Positions 50,161-61,554 of a stretch of 64,000 bases of DNA are shown piece after piece; positions within the stretch are counted from its first letter, which is position 1, and every line of letters begins with the position of its first letter. The notes beneath the pieces were generated by a model. It saw only the letters and a list, made by a program, of their open reading frames with translations. It searched no databases and was not told where the DNA came from. The translations under genes and the position numbers were made by a program. The stretch is from Lingula anatina (taxonomy: Eukaryota; Brachiopoda; Lingulata; Lingulida; Lingulidae), in NCBI RefSeq assembly GCF_001039355.2, contig NW_019773537.1, positions 374,506 to 438,505 on the forward strand. Reading direction: 5' to 3'.

Positions 50161-51706
50161 GATACCAACAATCCACTCACACGTACCTGGTATTTCTTCC
50201 ATTATAATATCTAGCAGCCCTCGTCCGGCGAAATATTCACTTTTAGACGTGTCGTACTTTGAGTTCCTCGGGTTTAGCTGGAACCTGTGAAATGGCGATT
50301 GTTTGCTTAAAATGGATACTAAGGTATTTTAGTCGATATGTTATTGATATCTACTATTATTGGGTGATCCTCAAATTGCCCAAGCACTCAAATTTCTAAC
50401 AACGAATAAATGGGACGTAGACTGACTAATTTATATGAGTTAAAACTTTGACTTAAAGAGTATGAGACAAATTATTGAAAAAGTAAAATTTTAGAGAATT
50501 AAAGATCCGTAACCACTTTTTTTGCATTTTTCGTCGTGCAATCCAACAAATTATTATCCCTACCGAGCATAATCAGAATCCTTGTACTCTTCGAAAGTCA
50601 AATTTTTGGCCATGCGGAGCGCAATGTTGTCAATGACTCTGAACCTGTCTCTCTTGATGACAGTTTTAGGCGTGTGGCACATGATCCTGTAGTTCCACTT
50701 GCCGAATACAGGGATAGTATCGTTGATCAGGTCGATCATTGTAGTGGGCAGATAGTCGTACCTGTGAAAAACCGACGTATCATCAAGTTATTTTTCATAT
50801 AATTTGTTAAGCGATAGAAATGGTAGAGGAAGAGAGAAGATAAAACTTTTTACAGACAATTACAACAACCTGAGCATAATCTCACATATACAGGGTAATT
50901 ATATCCTATACCCAAAGTTTCTGAATCAATGATCAATTTCACTTACTTTTCATCGTCGTAAGCTCCCGTGTATCCCTGGAATTTGACATTATACTGTGTG
51001 TTCAAAAAGTCACTACAAAAGAAAAAAATTGACAATTACAGTCATATGTTATATACATGTACATAATCGGTCTCAGGTTGCAAATATACACAGGAGAATA
51101 CAGTATACTACGGTGTAACACCTTTGTTTTATCTTAAGTTTTAGTACAGATACCCAAGCAAGTTATTTGTTTATATAGTTTATGTACGAAGAAGTTGCAG
51201 TATATTTTCGAAATGCAGTAAATTTTCTGTAATCGGGAAAAGGATAGCGACGCAAACGTGATCGAAATCCATTCTGCGGAATATTTTGCACCATAAGTCC
51301 GTATCTTTAACTGAAACAAGCGGTACAATGGCGAAAAGATGTTATGGATTTTATGAAAGCATCATCCAGACGACATTTTTTAGTTGAAGACATCTTTAAA
51401 CGCACAAGTCACTCACGCTGAAAGTGGGTCTTTCTTGTCCGCCTCGAGCCACGTCCCTTCGAGATAGCAGAAGACGCTTTTGAAGTAGGGGTAAAAGTTT
51501 CTGCCCGATCGCGTACTAACGTCCTGGAAATTTCTGAACCATTCTCTCATTTCTGCAATCTGTTTGGTCACGTCTCCTTTGCTTTTCACCTAAATCAAAT
51601 CAAAAATTGAAGTCAGAAGAAAGGATTATGGCGTTAAGTATATGTTTATTGTGTTGTGTTGTGATATGGATTACCAGCGAGCACTTCCTATTTTGTATGC
51701 TGCGCA

Positions 51707-51740
<34 letters not shown>

Positions 51741-53301
51741 TATTTATTTATTTTTTTTTTTGGGGGGGGTCACATTGGTACTGATTGCAACGCCAAACTT
51801 AATAATTTTTTTTTGGTTAAACCATAAACCTAAAACGCAGCGCCAATGCATAATCAAGGAACACTTAAAGATGTAAAAAGAGCAAGGAGTATGTACATGT
51901 GGAGCTTACTCTACCTGAGGTGGGACAGTGGGCAGAGTAATCGGCTCAGTGGCATGGAATGTCTTGCTTGTTTTGTGTGGAGTTCTCAGCTCTATAGTGT
52001 GGCGTTTGGCTCGGAACTCGACTCCGTTGAGAACTGCAATTAAGGAGCCGATGTCGAACATGTTCTTCTTGGAAGGAACTGGTCTGATGTTGCCGACTGT
52101 GTCACCAACATGAGCTGAAAAAAGTATTGGGTTAGTAAAATAAAATATCTGATTTCAATATGCTTTGATAAGTTGTTAAACAAAGTTATTTTTGAGTAGA
52201 TAACGAGAATGGTCTGGACTCATCATCAATGGGTCTGGATGACGCAAAAAGCTTTGTTTGATCATCTTATCCCGTCTTAGAAACCCTGAAAACCCTTTTC
52301 ATTCTTTCTTAAGTTGTGGGCGGTTTCCGCAGAGGATTGCCCTAGTGTTTTCGTGTTTATACGAACTTGAGGATTCAATTTTGAAGACATTTTAGCGTTA
52401 TAACATTGGATCCATACTGACATTGTGGAGGATGAAGGTATGTATAAGGCTCTGCTTAGAGTGGAATTTCGTTTCTTGACCACTTCTGATACAGGCAAGT
52501 ACAACACTCAAAATTTCAGAAAAAAATGGATGCAAAAGAAATAATGAGCAAAATGTTCAAGATAAACTAGAACTTTCAATATAGAACATCATACTTTAAT
52601 ATTTTACCTTTTATTTGAAAAATTATAAAATTCAAACTATCCAAATTTCTAAAATTCAAACTATCCCAAGTGGCATACTTACTCTGGCTGAAATAAGGCC
52701 GGGTTCCTGTGCTGGTGGTGGGGACTTGTTTGATACCAGAGTCAGCGTCTGATCTGACTTTTTCCTCAACGAACAACTGCTGGAGCTGCAGCTGCCGCAT
52801 CAGGGCGTCCACCTTGGCCCCCAGGGAGTCCACCTGAGCCTCGCAGGCCGGTGGCTGGGCGGCATGACTGGCAGTGAGACAGAGGAGCAAGACAATCAAA
52901 CGTTCCTGAATGAAAAATGACAATTAAATTGTTTTTTCTTTAATAAGAAAATAATAAGTGGAGGACTTATATGTATAACATATGTTTCCATTGCAAGGTG
53001 AAGGGGCAAATCAGTGACACGGATTACTGCACTAACGCGGATTTTGATCGCGTTTGCGCTGTCTTTTCCTATAGCCCACAGCCAACAGGGCCCTTTCTAT
53101 TCATTTGACAGACTGTGTAAAAATACGTTTTCTAGGTAATTTTGTAATTCGTTGATCCAAACAAATTCGTTTGCAGTTTTAAGCCACAAAGAGCCTCTGC
53201 GCGTGATATCAAATTTCAACATACTTTAAAATATTTTAATGTTTTAAGCTACTTGTCAATTTCTATTTTGCTCTCTGATGATACTGTAGGTTTCTTACCA
53301 T
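48277..53301 (-). CDS. Secreted protein of unknown family, 558 residues
   Basis: Twelve exons on the minus strand: 53299-53301 (ATG only), 52683-52905, 51915-52114, 51417-51589, 50947-51012, 50564-50761, 50187-50284, 49885-49973, 49436-49558, 49154-49307, 48770-48888, 48277-48507. All are GT-AG and in frame (1677 nt). The N-terminus MERLIVLLLCLTASHAAQ is a good signal peptide. A short coiled-coil-like segment follows (SLGAKVDALMRQLQLQQLF, about residues 30-48). The rest is a mixed globular domain rich in Tyr, Trp and basic residues, with few Cys. Stretches that look conserved and useful for searching: FAGRGLLDIIMEEIPGLDNY, YYNRWFRVMRKGAMGLTVRH, YAVPLFVTYLTPLGQWNPY and YNGYSDQHLYLTPAEFF. I do not recognise the family. 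No transmembrane segment after the signal. Probably extracellular. Confidence 0.85.
49098..49142. repeat. Compound (CT)n(CA)n microsatellite beside a splice donor
   Basis: On the gene's strand the intron after the exon at 49154-49307 begins GTAAGCAGAAT and then runs into (GT)n(GA)n, eleven bases from the exon. Confidence 0.93.
50109..50158. repeat. (CA)n microsatellite
   Basis: About 20 CA units preceded by CGCGCGCG, in an intron of the minus-strand secreted-protein gene close to the exon at 50187-50284. Confidence 0.95.
51711..51770. repeat. (ATT)n/(TTTA)n microsatellite followed by poly(T)G
   Basis: About ten ATT units, then TTTA units, a T run and a G run. Intronic in the minus-strand secreted-protein gene. 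Confidence 0.9.
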
Positions 53302-56254
53302 TTCAATGTCCTCTCGCTAAACGTGATGTCTACTGCTTTGACGTACGTAATCTTGGACGTATATATGTCACTAATGTTATCGTATGTTCACAGTCGTGAC
53401 TTCAGTGCCTTTAAGCTTACGGGTACCATGGAAGAAGAGCGTTGATAAGGGACGGCCATATGGAACCTTCTCAAAAGGTGGGCGGCCTCTCTGGCATACA
53501 ACAACTATCACGAGTTCCAAATGAAAATATTCTTAACATGTTTTGGTTAATTTCTCTCTAGAACCAATGTCATGCATCTTAGAGAAGGCTCATTTTTGCC
53601 CTTTTTGTGAATCATTCACCTGCCGACATAATCTGTCATATGCCGACATAATCATTCTAGACGCGGTGGAAATAAACCAGGTGGGAGGGGCAGAAAGTGG
53701 TGAATTTGTCGACATGACATGCTTCGGTGACACGGCTAGACGGCAATTTGGAGAGGTCACACAACATTTGGAGAATGAGCGCGTAGTTTCGTTTTTCTGT
53801 TATTTTACCGCTGATCCTAGATAGTGTAGAACAGTTTCATTAGCTATGTTATTATAATAGACTATTATTATAAAAGAATCTTCACAAGTCTATGATCCTA
53901 GATAGTTTTTTCTTTTACTTTTTTTACTATTCTAAATTTTAATTTTCTACTTTATTTATCCGCAAAACATTCAATATAAAAATATAATTTATTTCGTATT
54001 TTGAAAGTTCAAGAAGTCCAGCTTGTCTTTTGGTTGTGAAACTAACCAATAAACAGTAACCTCCTCTCGACCACTCTTGTCTAATTAATACAAAACTAGT
54101 AGACTCATAACAAGATTATGCACGCATTTCATTAATTTCCAGCTTTTATTCAACAGAATTTACTTTAATCCTGTAAACATCTGATAAATGTAACCATAAC
54201 CATTTAACGCAACAATATTCATCCTTTCTTCAAAATCATTTGTTCTCGAATTCCAGAATTCCACTCAGCTACGTTAAGGAAGATGAAGAAGCTGCCTGTT
54301 GCGGAATCTCTCCAGATGTAATTATAGATCATAGAAGTAGATATGATTTGATGATAAGACTTGGGCAGTTGGTACAAGGCACATCTAGAGTAGTAGAGTA
54401 GAGGTGCCAGCGGACATTTCTCCTTAATCAGTACATACGGACTTACATGTACATGCGACCTGTCCAAACATGAACGACTTGCCTTTTGATATGTTTCACC
54501 CGATAAGGAATGTTTTTTTTTTTTTTTTGAACAAAAGCAGAAAGTTTACACACAATGCACAAAAGTTTGGATTTTTGAAGAAAGTTTAGGTTCGGGGAGA
54601 AAGGGGGGGATGATTCTGATGACGGTGCATTTTTCAAATTTCATTGATTTTCGTTTCATAAACAAAGCATTACAAATACCAGCAAATATTTAAGGGATAT
54701 ATCACGTTAAACCAGCTTAATTGCATTCATTAATGACCAGTCTGAAGGTCAAATTTTAAGTTTTGTAAAGGTATTGTCGGATCGCACGAGGCTACCGCTC
54801 CTTCTTCTCTGCCGTTTACTCACGTCAGTACAAATGGCCATTGGGGTTTGATCAATGTGTAAGTTTGTTCCAAATCATAAAACACGTGTAATGAAATGTC
54901 TTCAGAATAGTGGTGATCTCGTTCTATTATATTTTAATCGAAATTTAATGAATGGCTAAAATCTCATAAATTGACTCCATGAGGTGTAGACCCTTTTCTC
55001 AGGTCCATTGCAGTGGGTTTTATTTTAAATATTTGATTAAACAATGGCGATAAATAATCATAAAATCTGTACAAAATACTGTAAAAGGATCGGAAAATTT
55101 TCTTCAAATTACTATGAAAGAAGTTTTTTCGTGAACTTTAGATTTTATGATGAAAAAGAGAGCAAGGTCCATAGACGGCCGACAGAATCGGCCTTGACTA
55201 ATGCAATTCAGTCCTTAAGCAGAGAATAGTTCCGTTTCATTTTCAAATTATATATATGTCATATATATATAATTAACACCTTTAAACCCACCTTAGCACC
55301 CTCTATTATAGACGGATTGTACCCCGCCCCCTTTACCTTTATCCAAAAGTTAATATAAATTACACAAATAAGCTCTTTGTGTCTCGCGATGCAAAAGCGT
55401 GCTCACTTTAAAGACCCAACACTGCGTATGATCTGGATACAGACAATACATTGAAACCAAGCAAATGAGAAGTCCCATTCATGATAGAGCTAGCAAAGCC
55501 TAGTACTAGTAATCCTTCTCTTCATAAATAATCCATGTTAACGAGTTGGTGTACATACGAAAAATTATCGCTCAGACGGTGTTTGCTTTTCATTAAGTTT
55601 ATTAATATATTTGTCATTATCAGCGGTTTGCTTAATTGGTTATGTAAGCGAGATAGTACAGAGTGACATAAGGCCCGCGTGATATGTTAGCCCTCTCCAG
55701 AAATTTTCGTGGAACGGGCAGGTACAGTAGATTGAGCTCTTCAGTTTTAATTTCGCAGATCCAGTTTTAAAGCTATTCTTATCATTATTCAAGTACGAAA
55801 TGGGTCTATTTTACTTCTATGCAGACACTCAGTTTGATAGTGAAGGTTCATTTAAAGAGGGGATTTAGCGCAGCAAATACTGTTACTGTCGGTAGAGATC
55901 TATTCACCGTTATATTTATATGTGTTACTCCTTTATTTACGCTCTAATAATATTTTTTCGTGTCAGTTAATGGCAACCAGTGAAGATATTGATTCTCTAT
56001 AAGTGAAGAATAGTAGATGTTACATCAGCTAGACGCATTTGAAAAATTACTGCAAACGTGGTTAGAATATATTTCTCCACGGTTTTCGGTATTCACTTTC
56101 GCATGCCGCAAAACTGTAATAGGCCTGCCTTTGCTGCTGCAGTCACCGGCGGTAGGCTATTTTTTATATCTCATCCCACTTCAAAAAATATTAAATTTCA
56201 GATTTTTACAAGGACCCTCCTAAACAGGAAAGTGATAAGTAAAGCAAATACTAC
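53302..56254. other. Intergenic region
   Basis: It separates the start of the minus-strand secreted-protein gene (53301) from the start of the intronless gene (56255), so it should hold two divergent promoters. I see no supported exon. The open frame at 53543-53824 has no recognisable content. Confidence 0.45.
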
Positions 56255-57415
56255 ATGATGATGTCAGGAAACCACAAACTCAGCGATAAACTCAGTAATA
56301 CTAACCCTCACTGGACCAAGAGGAGAATTAGAACGGCTTCAGTACAGCATAAATTGGCAGTAAACAAACTGGCTATGGACACCGCAAACTTAGAAAGACA
56401 GCAGAAGAAAGCGCTGAGAGAGATTGACGTCAAAATGGCTGCTTTGGCGACACGGCGAAAGGAGTTGGAGGAAAAGAAGAGGCAACTGTCCAAGCATCCG
56501 TGCACATATCCAGACGAGGGATCTGCAGATCTGCAATTAGCCACAGAAGAGACACAGAGTGGTGTCTTTCTTCATAAATCTGTAACCCGCGATAGAACTA
56601 AATCGGTTACTCAGAAACAGGAAGATATTGCAGACACCACAAATCTCGATGTAGCATTAGCCCGTTTACATTTTCGACGCAGTTTATCGGCGGAATCGTT
56701 TGGCTCCAGTGCTGTCAAGGCTTCGGAATTATTTCGTCATAGGAAACTTAGTGATCAAACCGACCGGAAAGACTTTTTTCAAGGGGCATTTAGAACTCAC
56801 CTTCGGCCGTACACCGTTGAAACAGATAAGTCTGTTAAGTCGCAAACAAATTCGCACCAAAAATCAGACAGTGGTTTTTCGGTTAATTTTAACGCCCAGG
56901 GTAGATTGAAAACTAATAACTGGACTTTGGAAAAAATAGCTGACCAGTTTCTCAAAAAATATGCGACTAAAACAGACGCGCCAGAAAGCATCACCAAACC
57001 AGCGATAAAAAGTGATTATGGACACGAGAATAGTAATATCCTTCATGGGACTTTGAAGAACGGAAGGAAAACAAAAATTCCGCCATCTTTGGATAGGCCG
57101 AAGGCCAATTATGAAACAACCAAAAATGTATCACGTCCAAACCCAAGCATTCAGTGTGAAGTGGCTCCGATGCCAGGAAAGACTCCTAACAAAATCACAG
57201 CTAATAAAGATTCTCCATACAACCGCCAAGCATTAGGCCTAACTTTGCCGCCTCTTCGCGCTTCTCCGGTAAACCTAGATTCCTCTTCCTCCTCATTTCA
57301 GAACAACGGACAAATGAATGCAAATTCCAATGGCAAAGAACAGAAAAAAGTTCATTTTACTTTACCAAGTGACGGAGAGCAGACGATAACCGGAGTACGG
57401 AAGTCACGTGACTAG
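56255..57415 (+). CDS. Intronless gene A: disordered Ser/Lys-rich protein with N-terminal helix, 386 residues
   Basis: A single open frame starting with three in-frame ATGs (MMMSGNHKLSD) and ending at TAG 57413-57415. Family not recognised. Residues 19-71 (from HWTKRRIRTAS) form a long charged helix with coiled-coil character (LERQQKKALREIDVKMAAL). The rest is low-complexity and polar, with phosphorylation-type sites such as FRRSLSAES and FRHRKLSD. No signal peptide or membrane segment, so probably cytoplasmic or nuclear. Residues 19-71 align without gaps to residues 21-73 of the intronless gene at 61555-63234. The frame of over 1.1 kb and sensible composition support a real gene. Confidence 0.78.
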   Translation: MMMSGNHKLSDKLSNTNPHWTKRRIRTASVQHKLAVNKLAMDTANLERQQKKALREIDVKMAALATRRKELEEKKRQLSKHPCTYPDEGSADLQLATEETQSGVFLHKSVTRDRTKSVTQKQEDIADTTNLDVALARLHFRRSLSAESFGSSAVKASELFRHRKLSDQTDRKDFFQGAFRTHLRPYTVETDKSVKSQTNSHQKSDSGFSVNFNAQGRLKTNNWTLEKIADQFLKKYATKTDAPESITKPAIKSDYGHENSNILHGTLKNGRKTKIPPSLDRPKANYETTKNVSRPNPSIQCEVAPMPGKTPNKITANKDSPYNRQALGLTLPPLRASPVNLDSSSSSFQNNGQMNANSNGKEQKKVHFTLPSDGEQTITGVRKSRD

Positions 57416-59629
57416 ACGATGTACTTCTCAGTATTTAGATCATATATGAATGCAGTCGTCATACACTTACGGATAATACGATCTATTTGAGATGGCAGGA
57501 GCGCCGACTGAAGACAATAATTTCTATAAATGTTGTATTGTGATTCCAATTTAGTTTTCTGAGTGTAGAAAATGTTTATAAAGTCCTCGCACAAATCGGT
57601 TATGAAGCCCATTTAGTTTAAGTTTTTGAACCAGTCTAGTAAATTTCAAGAAAATGTTTGAGTCATGAACAGTATGTCTGAATAATAATAATAATAATAA
57701 TAATAATGATGATGATGATGATGATAATCAATTGAAGAATTAAAAAAGAAATTCTGGGATAATATTTTATCATATTTGGCCTATTTCAAAATAGTATTAA
57801 CCATCTGTAAGACAGATGATATAATTTCAATGACCCAGTGCACGGTTTGAGGTGAACGACTGAGAACAAAGTAATGCTTTTGTTGCAATAAAATATTATA
57901 ATAAAAATAGCAACAAATACACCGTAGAGTCAATGGAAGTAAATATTATCGAAAAAATACCAACACCTGACGAAACGAATTTCTATAGCCTTGTATTTAC
58001 CTTGGAGGCCACACAGCAAAAAAATACAAGCTGCTGTGTTGACTACATAACACAGCACAATAGGTAACAAACCAATGCATTGAAAATCCCTGTTTTAATC
58101 TTCAAAATGCACATAAAACGCACTGGCGTGTTTAAGCAGCATTGATTGTACAACAGAAAGCGAGTAGTAGTGATATTGTATACAAAGAGAACCCTTGCTC
58201 TCAAATGTTATGATTGCTTAGTTCATTCATCGGATGTAAAGGCTGAAAACATGGGAGTTTGCGACAAATTGTTTTCGCGGTCTCCACGTCCAAATATTAG
58301 GCCAAACCCCATAACCCCCAGACGTAATGTGTCAAGCACACATTTTCTGTAATATACATTTTCATTATTACACCTAACTTGAGATGTTTTAAACACCCAG
58401 AGCTTCCCGAAGAATAACTGCTGTGTTACTACTGTTAACGGTTGACAGGTAAGTGACAAAAAACGATGCGAATGTGACAGTGTGTAAGTTTACAAATTGC
58501 TCTCGGGATATTTGCGTTGTCACAAAGAGTAAACAGAGCGAGCGAGAGCATTAGTAAAGGGAATAAACATTATATTAGTGTTAATCAGGGGAGAACGTTA
58601 CAATTGAATATTACCGCATCAGTCCAAGGTAACGCCAAATTCTCTGTTGATTTAACGTTATGAAATCATAAATGTAACTATTTGTGGTGCTCGGATACAA
58701 AGACACACTTGGTCGTCAATAGGGCTCTCTTGACCCCTGTGGCCTCTTCTGTTTTGAACAGAAATTGGGACTGAAGATAAAAAGATATTACGACTGCTGG
58801 GTATAATATTTGTACAGATGTGAACCGTATGACGACCTGTTGAAAGTCGTTTCGTCACTCGGTACGCGTAAAAATATTCTGATTTGGCTCACACACAGAT
58901 TCATCGATCATATAAAATAGGCATCGTTCTACTCTCCCTTCCTAGGTGAGTTGAATTAGATTAGGAATTGATGTATTAAGGACATGCTTAAATGGTATTT
59001 TACTGGAATTATACAATGGATGGTTGAATTTTACTTACGTATTATGCCCCCGTGGGTGAGGTTAGGAGGAATTCAGTAGGTTATGAACTATTTTGTGCTA
59101 TACCAAATTCCTCGCAGCAAGTCATTATAAATGTTAAAAATTCAAACAATTTAATGACACTTTTTATAATACTTTAAGACATATTTAAGTCCCTATAAAA
59201 AGTTTCTGATGAACAGAGATCGCCCCCTGTTCAAGATTTGATTTAAAGCCCAATTAAATAGGTCAAGATGATATTCTGTACCCAAAGTTTTACATTTCTA
59301 ACAAATATCTAACTTAAGGCCGGTGATAGGGTTAAATACGCTTAAAATCATGTTTTTGAGTTTTTTGTGTGTTTATATTAATCAAAAAAGTATCTAACGT
59401 TGGATGTAATAATTGTTATGAATTTGCATCGCAAAATGTGTCTTTTGATGAGTTTTTCAACCGGCACGCGCTCCAGTCAGGCTGACAACTAAGCCACGCC
59501 TCTGTTACTAAGGGCCGTTGCCATGAGGGGGTCGGAGCACAGTTAATGAGTTATAAGCCGATTACGTGTGCGGTAATAGGTAATAAGTCTTACATCAGCT
59601 TAGCAGCGAAGAAGTCTAGCTAGTACACT
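57416..59629. other. Intergenic region with (ATA)n/(ATG)n microsatellite
   Basis: A triplet microsatellite lies at 57682-57728 (AAT/ATA units then ATG units). Apart from that I see no coding or structural signal. Confidence 0.45.
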
Positions 59630-60228
59630 ATGGGGAAGAGAAAAGTTCGTGTTAAAAGTCCATTTCCAGAGGAAAGAAAGAAAATTTTGAAAGAGAGTAG
59701 GGCCTATGCGTGGCGGTTGGGGAACTAATTTCTGTATACCTAATAAATGGGTGAAAGAGTTAATCGAATCGCCTAAATTAATTGACAAATGAAAGAAAAA
59801 TCGATAAATAAATTAAAAAAAAACGATAAAAAGGATACTTTTAGCCTAGCTCTTAATTTTTGCGATATATATCGGCGAGCGTATCTGCGACACGTTACGA
59901 AACCGGAAATGATTGTTGGTCGCCGTTTGCAAAAGGTAAATCTAATGTTGACAAAATAAAATTTTATTCTCCAAGATATGATATCATGGAGCTTGAGAGA
60001 CACGCGAAAAATTGTGATGTGAATGGCCAAACGAGTGAAATCCAAGCAAGGGTTGACAGCATGATTAAAACAATAAAAATAAAAACGAATGTTAGCGGCT
60101 TTGCATTTTGCGATGTTTGGAGAAAAACAATTTCAAAATCACTGATCAAGCGGGAAGAAAGAGTTCAAAATGTATCCAATAATGAAAATCACACAAAGAC
60201 CCCGAAAATAGTCAAGACTAGCAGGTGA
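59630..60228 (+). pseudogene. Broken small coding region of unknown family
   Basis: Three coding-like pieces lie in a row. The first is an ATG frame at 59630-59728 (MGKRKVRVKSPFPEERKKIL, reading to RAYAWR). It then seems to continue in another frame from 59718 (WGTNFCIPNKWVKELIESPK, stop 59790-59792). An open stretch follows at 59860-60228 with ERHAKNCDVNGQTSEIQ and GFAFCDVWRKTISKS. Composition looks protein-like, but a frame change and stops separate the pieces. It may be a decayed gene or transposon gene, or an uncaught spliced gene. I do not recognise it. Confidence 0.35.
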
Positions 60229-61554
60229 AAAGCAAATAGAGTCTAAGTGTCATGTGTGTAAAAATAAAATATTTATTCAAAAGCCTTCTCTCAGCCACTT
60301 TTACCGCTGAATCTTGTGCAGCTGAGCGTCTCCCCTTTATCTAAGCTGGCATTTTGAGAGAGACCGCTCTGAAGTAATCACTGGATTTTTCCGTTGATCT
60401 GACGATTACCAAGTGCCGTGCAAAATAATCCTGCAACGTTACCCGTCAAAAAAACTCTTATTAACACAAGTGACGGCCACTTGCTCTCGACAGACAGTTT
60501 TATCTGATCACTTTGCCGATAACAGAAAAGGAATCTCTCAGGTAAAATTACTCGTTTGCCGAGGAAAAGCCATTGAAACGTTCAACTGCAACTTCACACC
60601 TCTTAATTGCGGTTAAATGTAATCGCCTTTGTTAGCGCTTCCTTCTACATATCCTTGACACCCTACTGGGCATCACTAGGCTAGGGCCCTCTCCAGAGCT
60701 GTCAATCAAAATGGCGGCACGCTTACAAGCCTAACGAGTGGTCGGAAAATGTAACAAAATCACGATTTTCTGCCCTTTCAAAGCACCCAAACAAAATATT
60801 TTTAGATGACAATGAGCAATGGTTCCACCTGATCGTATAACCGATAACAGGTAAATTTGCCAGCTAAGCATTTGACTAATAAGCTCTGTTAACCAACCTG
60901 TGAACGTTTTTGGCTGTTTTAACAGCTTTCTATATTGACGAGATAAGTGAATCGCTGCCAAGTATATCTCGCTATCTGAGCAACCGATCGTTACAAAAGT
61001 TGCACCTATTGTTGTTGGGAATGTGGACTACAGCATGATATCAGGGGTTTAAGAGGAAATTGTTTGTTTGAAAGTTATCGTCTTTTGAAGTGAATAACCC
61101 ATTGAAATATGGGGTAATTTAACATAAAAAGATGATAAAATCAAAAATAAATAGTTTAAGACAATTCCCTGGTACCGCCCTGAAGTGCTTTCACCCAGCT
61201 TTATGAGGCCTTTTGAATCACTTGAATAGCTGTCTTGGTTATAGAGAAAATCCCAATTCCGAAAACGGCATTTCCCCCCCAAAATTGGCGCTATAGCGTC
61301 ATCTGTTGGACACTGTACTTAATCCCCGTCTTTAATTGGCCTTTTGGGAAGTTTGTTTTCATTTTTTATAAAAAGTTATAAGCCCAAGGCTTTGTTTCTA
61401 TGACTTTGGTCCTTTTACTATTAGTGGCCTTAATTTTCTATTTTTGTTCTCCAGACACCCGTTGGAATTGTTTTTCTCTCACAGCCTGTAGCCCTGGATG
61501 CCAATGTAGGGACTACTCCGTCTTCTTGATATATAGGGACTTTAATACCTAACC
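60229..61554. other. Intergenic region upstream of the second intronless gene
   Basis: A YY1-like AAAATGGCGGC lies at 60708-60718. No supported exon. The leader and promoter of the gene at 61555 should be here. Confidence 0.4.

Noticed and set aside
52576-52923. Start at 52923 (MSFFIQERL...) for the minus-strand secreted protein
   Set aside because: The residues before ERL come from the acceptor tract of intron 1. The spliced model M|ERLIVLLL gives a clean signal peptide.
53543-53824. 93-residue open frame as a gene
   Set aside because: No recognisable domain, no clear start context or splice partner.
61528-61538. GATATATAGGG as TATA box of intronless gene B
   Set aside because: It is only about 20 bases before the ATG, too close to allow a start site and leader.
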